Below are positions 5,777 through 7,635 of a stretch of DNA of 7,635 nt, in pieces. Source of the DNA: Bacteroidota bacterium (GTDB taxonomy: Bacteria; Bacteroidota; Bacteroidia; Bacteroidales; Cfx3-03); contig JAUZOX010000115.1 in the NCBI GenBank assembly GCA_030706265.1, positions 1 to 7,635 of the forward strand, in the 5' to 3' direction. The first letter of the stretch is position 1; each line of letters opens with the position of its first letter. Below the pieces are notes generated by a model, which searched no databases, was not told where the DNA came from, and was given only the letters and a program-made list of their open reading frames with translations. The position numbers and the translations under genes were made by a program.

Positions 5777-5798
5777 CTAAAACGAATGATTATCTTTG
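5769..5798 (+). promoter_or_regulatory. Promoter of the serine palmitoyltransferase gene
   Basis: TTTG (5769-5772) and TATCTTTG (5791-5798) are separated by 18 nt, close to the Bacteroidota consensus. The -7 octamer is identical to that of the plus-strand promoter at 551-558. A start near 5804 gives an AT-rich leader of about 25 nt before the ATG at 5830, and no strong Shine-Dalgarno is present. Confidence 0.6.
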
Positions 5799-5829
5799 AA
5801 CGTTTGAATTAATATAATATTAAAATTAA

Positions 5830-7032
5830 ATGGGACTATTACAGGATCGATTAGCTAAGTACGATGCCCCTCAGAAGGTTATGGAGGCTGGCATTTATCC
5901 CTACTTCAGGGCAATTGAATCAGAACAGGATACGGTAGTATCCATAAACGGCAAAAAGGTTTTGATGTTTGGTTCAAACAGTTATCTGGGGCTGTCTGTA
6001 CACCCCAAAGTGAAAGAAGCGGCTAAAAAGGCAATTGATAAATATGGAACAGGATGCGCTGGTTCTCGTTTCTTGAATGGCACCCTCGATATCCATATTG
6101 AATTGGAAAACAGGTTAGCCAAACTCGTCAACAAAGACGCTGCATTATGTTATAGTACCGGATTTCAGGTAAACCTGGGGGTCGTTTCGGTTCTGGCTAG
6201 TCGCAACGATTACATCCTGCTCGATGAACTTGATCATGCCTCGATCATTGAAGGCAGCAGGCTTTCCTTTGCAAATGTGCTCAAGTTTGCACACAACGAT
6301 ATGGAATCGCTGGAGGCTAAGCTGAAGACTTGTAAGCCGGATCGCGTCAAGCTGATCGTGGCAGACGGCATCTTTTCAATGGAAGGCGACATCATCAATT
6401 TACCCGAAGTGGTCCGACTTGCCAAAAAATACAATGCCTCTATCATGATTGACGATGCCCATTCACTGGGTGTGCTTGGAAAGAATGGAACCGGTACGGC
6501 ATCCCATTTTGGACTTACCAAAGATGTGGATCTTATCATGGGCACCTTTTCCAAGTCTTTGGCATCGTTGGGTGGATTCATTGCTGCTGATAAAGAAATC
6601 ATCAATTTCCTCAAACATAATTCACGTTCATTGATATTCAGCGCAAGCATGACCCCGCCTGCCGTGGCTTCCGTGCTGGCATCCCTTGACATCATGGAAA
6701 GTGAACCCGAAAGGATTGCGCACCTTTGGGATCTGACCAAACATGCTCAGGAAGGCTTCAAGTCGATGGGGTTTGATATTGGAAAATCCGAATCCCCTAT
6801 CATCCCCTTGTTCATTCGTGATGATAAGAAAGCTTTACAAATGACCAAACTTCTCCTTGAGGAAGGTATTTTCATCAATCCCGTCGTATCACCTGCAGTA
6901 CCTGTCAATGACTGCCTCATCCGGTTCTCGTTGATGGCAACCCATACCTTCGGCCAGGTCGACACAGCGATTGAAAAAATCACCAAGGTGGCGAAGAAAA
7001 TCGGCGTTTTAAATAATGTGGACGCGCTCTAA
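5830..7032 (+). CDS. spt: Serine palmitoyltransferase (PLP-dependent alpha-oxoamine synthase)
   Basis: This 400-residue enzyme condenses L-serine with palmitoyl-CoA or a related acyl-CoA, releasing CO2 to give 3-ketosphinganine, the committed step of sphingolipid synthesis. It is a soluble fold-type I PLP homodimer. Visible motifs are GTGCAGSRFLNGT (73-85), the ring-stacking His136 in DELDHAS, Asp208 and His211 in IDDAHSLG contacting PLP, and the Schiff-base Lys242 in GTFSKSLASLGG. The C-terminal segment INPVVSPAVP followed by LIRFSLMATHT resembles serine palmitoyltransferases of Bacteroides and Sphingobacterium rather than BioF or glycine C-acetyltransferase (Kbl), whose equivalent segment differs. 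The GNAT-like and SDR neighbours also support the sphingolipid reading, as no biotin or threonine genes are adjacent. It has its own promoter, and the SDR starts 34 nt after its stop. BioF or Kbl activity remains the alternative. Confidence 0.88.
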   Translation: MGLLQDRLAKYDAPQKVMEAGIYPYFRAIESEQDTVVSINGKKVLMFGSNSYLGLSVHPKVKEAAKKAIDKYGTGCAGSRFLNGTLDIHIELENRLAKLVNKDAALCYSTGFQVNLGVVSVLASRNDYILLDELDHASIIEGSRLSFANVLKFAHNDMESLEAKLKTCKPDRVKLIVADGIFSMEGDIINLPEVVRLAKKYNASIMIDDAHSLGVLGKNGTGTASHFGLTKDVDLIMGTFSKSLASLGGFIAADKEIINFLKHNSRSLIFSASMTPPAVASVLASLDIMESEPERIAHLWDLTKHAQEGFKSMGFDIGKSESPIIPLFIRDDKKALQMTKLLLEEGIFINPVVSPAVPVNDCLIRFSLMATHTFGQVDTAIEKITKVAKKIGVLNNVDAL

Positions 7033-7066
7033 TTAACCCATTTGTTTAAAAATTATAAGCTTTAAT

Positions 7067-7635
7067 ATGCGGCAAGTTGTTTTTATCACTGGTGTTTCAT
7101 CCGGATTCGGAAATCGAATCGCGTTATTGCTGTCCGCTAAAGGATATGCCGTATACGGTATCAGCCGAAGGGATGTAGCATCGGATCAGCCTTTTACGGT
7201 CTTGAAAGCCGATGTTTTGAATCCCGATTCCATCAAAACGGCAATCGATCAGGTCATTGCAAAAGAGGGACGGATAGATATCCTGATAAACAACGCCGGG
7301 ATGGGGATATCCGGTGCCATTGAAGAATTTTCAACCGACGACATCAAACTCCAAATGGGGACCAATGTCATGGGGGTTGTCAATACCATTCAGTCTGTAT
7401 TGCCATCGATGCGCAAACAACAGCAAGGGATCATAATCAATATCAGTTCCATAGGCGGACTGATGGGACTTCCTTTCCAGGGATTCTATTCTGCCAGTAA
7501 ATTCGCGATAGAAGGCCTCAGCGAAGCCCTTCGGATGGAACTCAAGCAATTTAACATAAAAGTTGTCGTCATCGAGCCCGGTGACTTTTCTACAAACTTT
7601 ACGTCGAACCGGAAAATGGTTTCGAATAATTTGGA
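7067..7635 (+). CDS. Short-chain dehydrogenase/reductase, candidate 3-ketosphinganine reductase (3' end outside window)
   Basis: The 189 codons present cover the cofactor and catalytic core of a classical SDR. The Rossmann loop is TGVSSGFG (8-15), the second strand ends with Arg34-Arg35, which favours NADP(H), and NNAG is at 75-78. The catalytic tetrad is Asn100, Ser128, Tyr141 and Lys145 (YSASK), followed by IEPGDFSTNF, which positions the cofactor. It resembles the 17-beta-hydroxysteroid/retinol dehydrogenase-like SDR branch. It follows spt after 34 nt without a visible promoter, so co-transcription is likely. The natural role would be reduction of the 3-keto group of 3-ketosphinganine or of the N-acylated keto-ceramide. 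SDRs are versatile, so the substrate is inferred from context alone. The sequence runs off the window edge. Confidence 0.85.
   Translation, partial: MRQVVFITGVSSGFGNRIALLLSAKGYAVYGISRRDVASDQPFTVLKADVLNPDSIKTAIDQVIAKEGRIDILINNAGMGISGAIEEFSTDDIKLQMGTNVMGVVNTIQSVLPSMRKQQQGIIINISSIGGLMGLPFQGFYSASKFAIEGLSEALRMELKQFNIKVVVIEPGDFSTNFTSNRKMVSNNL

Noticed and set aside
6234..6740. Minus-strand 168-codon open frame
   Set aside because: It is fully antisense to the serine palmitoyltransferase core motifs and shows no recognisable protein features.
1..7635. CRISPR array, insertion sequence or phage genes
   Set aside because: No regularly spaced repeats, transposase, integrase or structural phage proteins are seen; apart from the short repeats listed, the window looks like ordinary chromosome.

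Overview
The window looks like a chromosomal segment from a member of the Bacteroidota. Three observations support this: several promoters of the phylum type (a -7 box TAnnTTTG, in the best cases with TTG about 18-21 nt upstream), AT-rich leaders without a strong Shine-Dalgarno, and gene families typical of the phylum (a long P5C dehydrogenase, a small ECF sigma factor of the Bacteroides type, and a bacterial serine palmitoyltransferase). I cannot place it more finely.

The left half is coded on the minus strand. It holds the first 38 codons of an exported protein (1-116), an almost gene-free 900-bp gap (117-1016), an ECF sigma factor (1017-1517), an exported Bcp-type peroxiredoxin (1709-2257) and a 1-pyrroline-5-carboxylate dehydrogenase (2360-3988). 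The peroxiredoxin and the dehydrogenase each have a plausible promoter. No terminator is visible between them, so read-through is possible.

The right half is coded on the plus strand. It holds a double-GNAT-like protein (4576-5712), serine palmitoyltransferase (5830-7032) and the start of a short-chain dehydrogenase (7067 to the window end). Serine palmitoyltransferase commits the cell to sphingolipids. The GNAT-like protein is a reasonable but unproven candidate for the N-acyltransferase (ceramide synthase), and the SDR for the 3-ketosphinganine or 3-keto-ceramide reductase. Together they would make a compact ceramide module. The synthase has its own promoter, and the SDR follows after 34 nt, so those two probably form one transcript.

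Two long intergenic stretches hold unexplained structure. In 117-1016 there are a 14-bp direct repeat at 21-bp spacing, four copies of a TCATTTTG(GGAA) word in both orientations, a good plus-strand promoter whose spacer is a CCGAAAA tandem repeat, several potential hairpins, and two tandem terminator-like hairpins. No protein of useful size is coded there, so an unannotated plus-strand RNA of about 330 nt is the simplest guess. In 3989-4575 there are the pruA promoter, a possible 52-codon small ORF, a small hairpin, a TTTTGTCG double repeat and a perfect 7-1-7 palindrome upstream of the GNAT-like gene.
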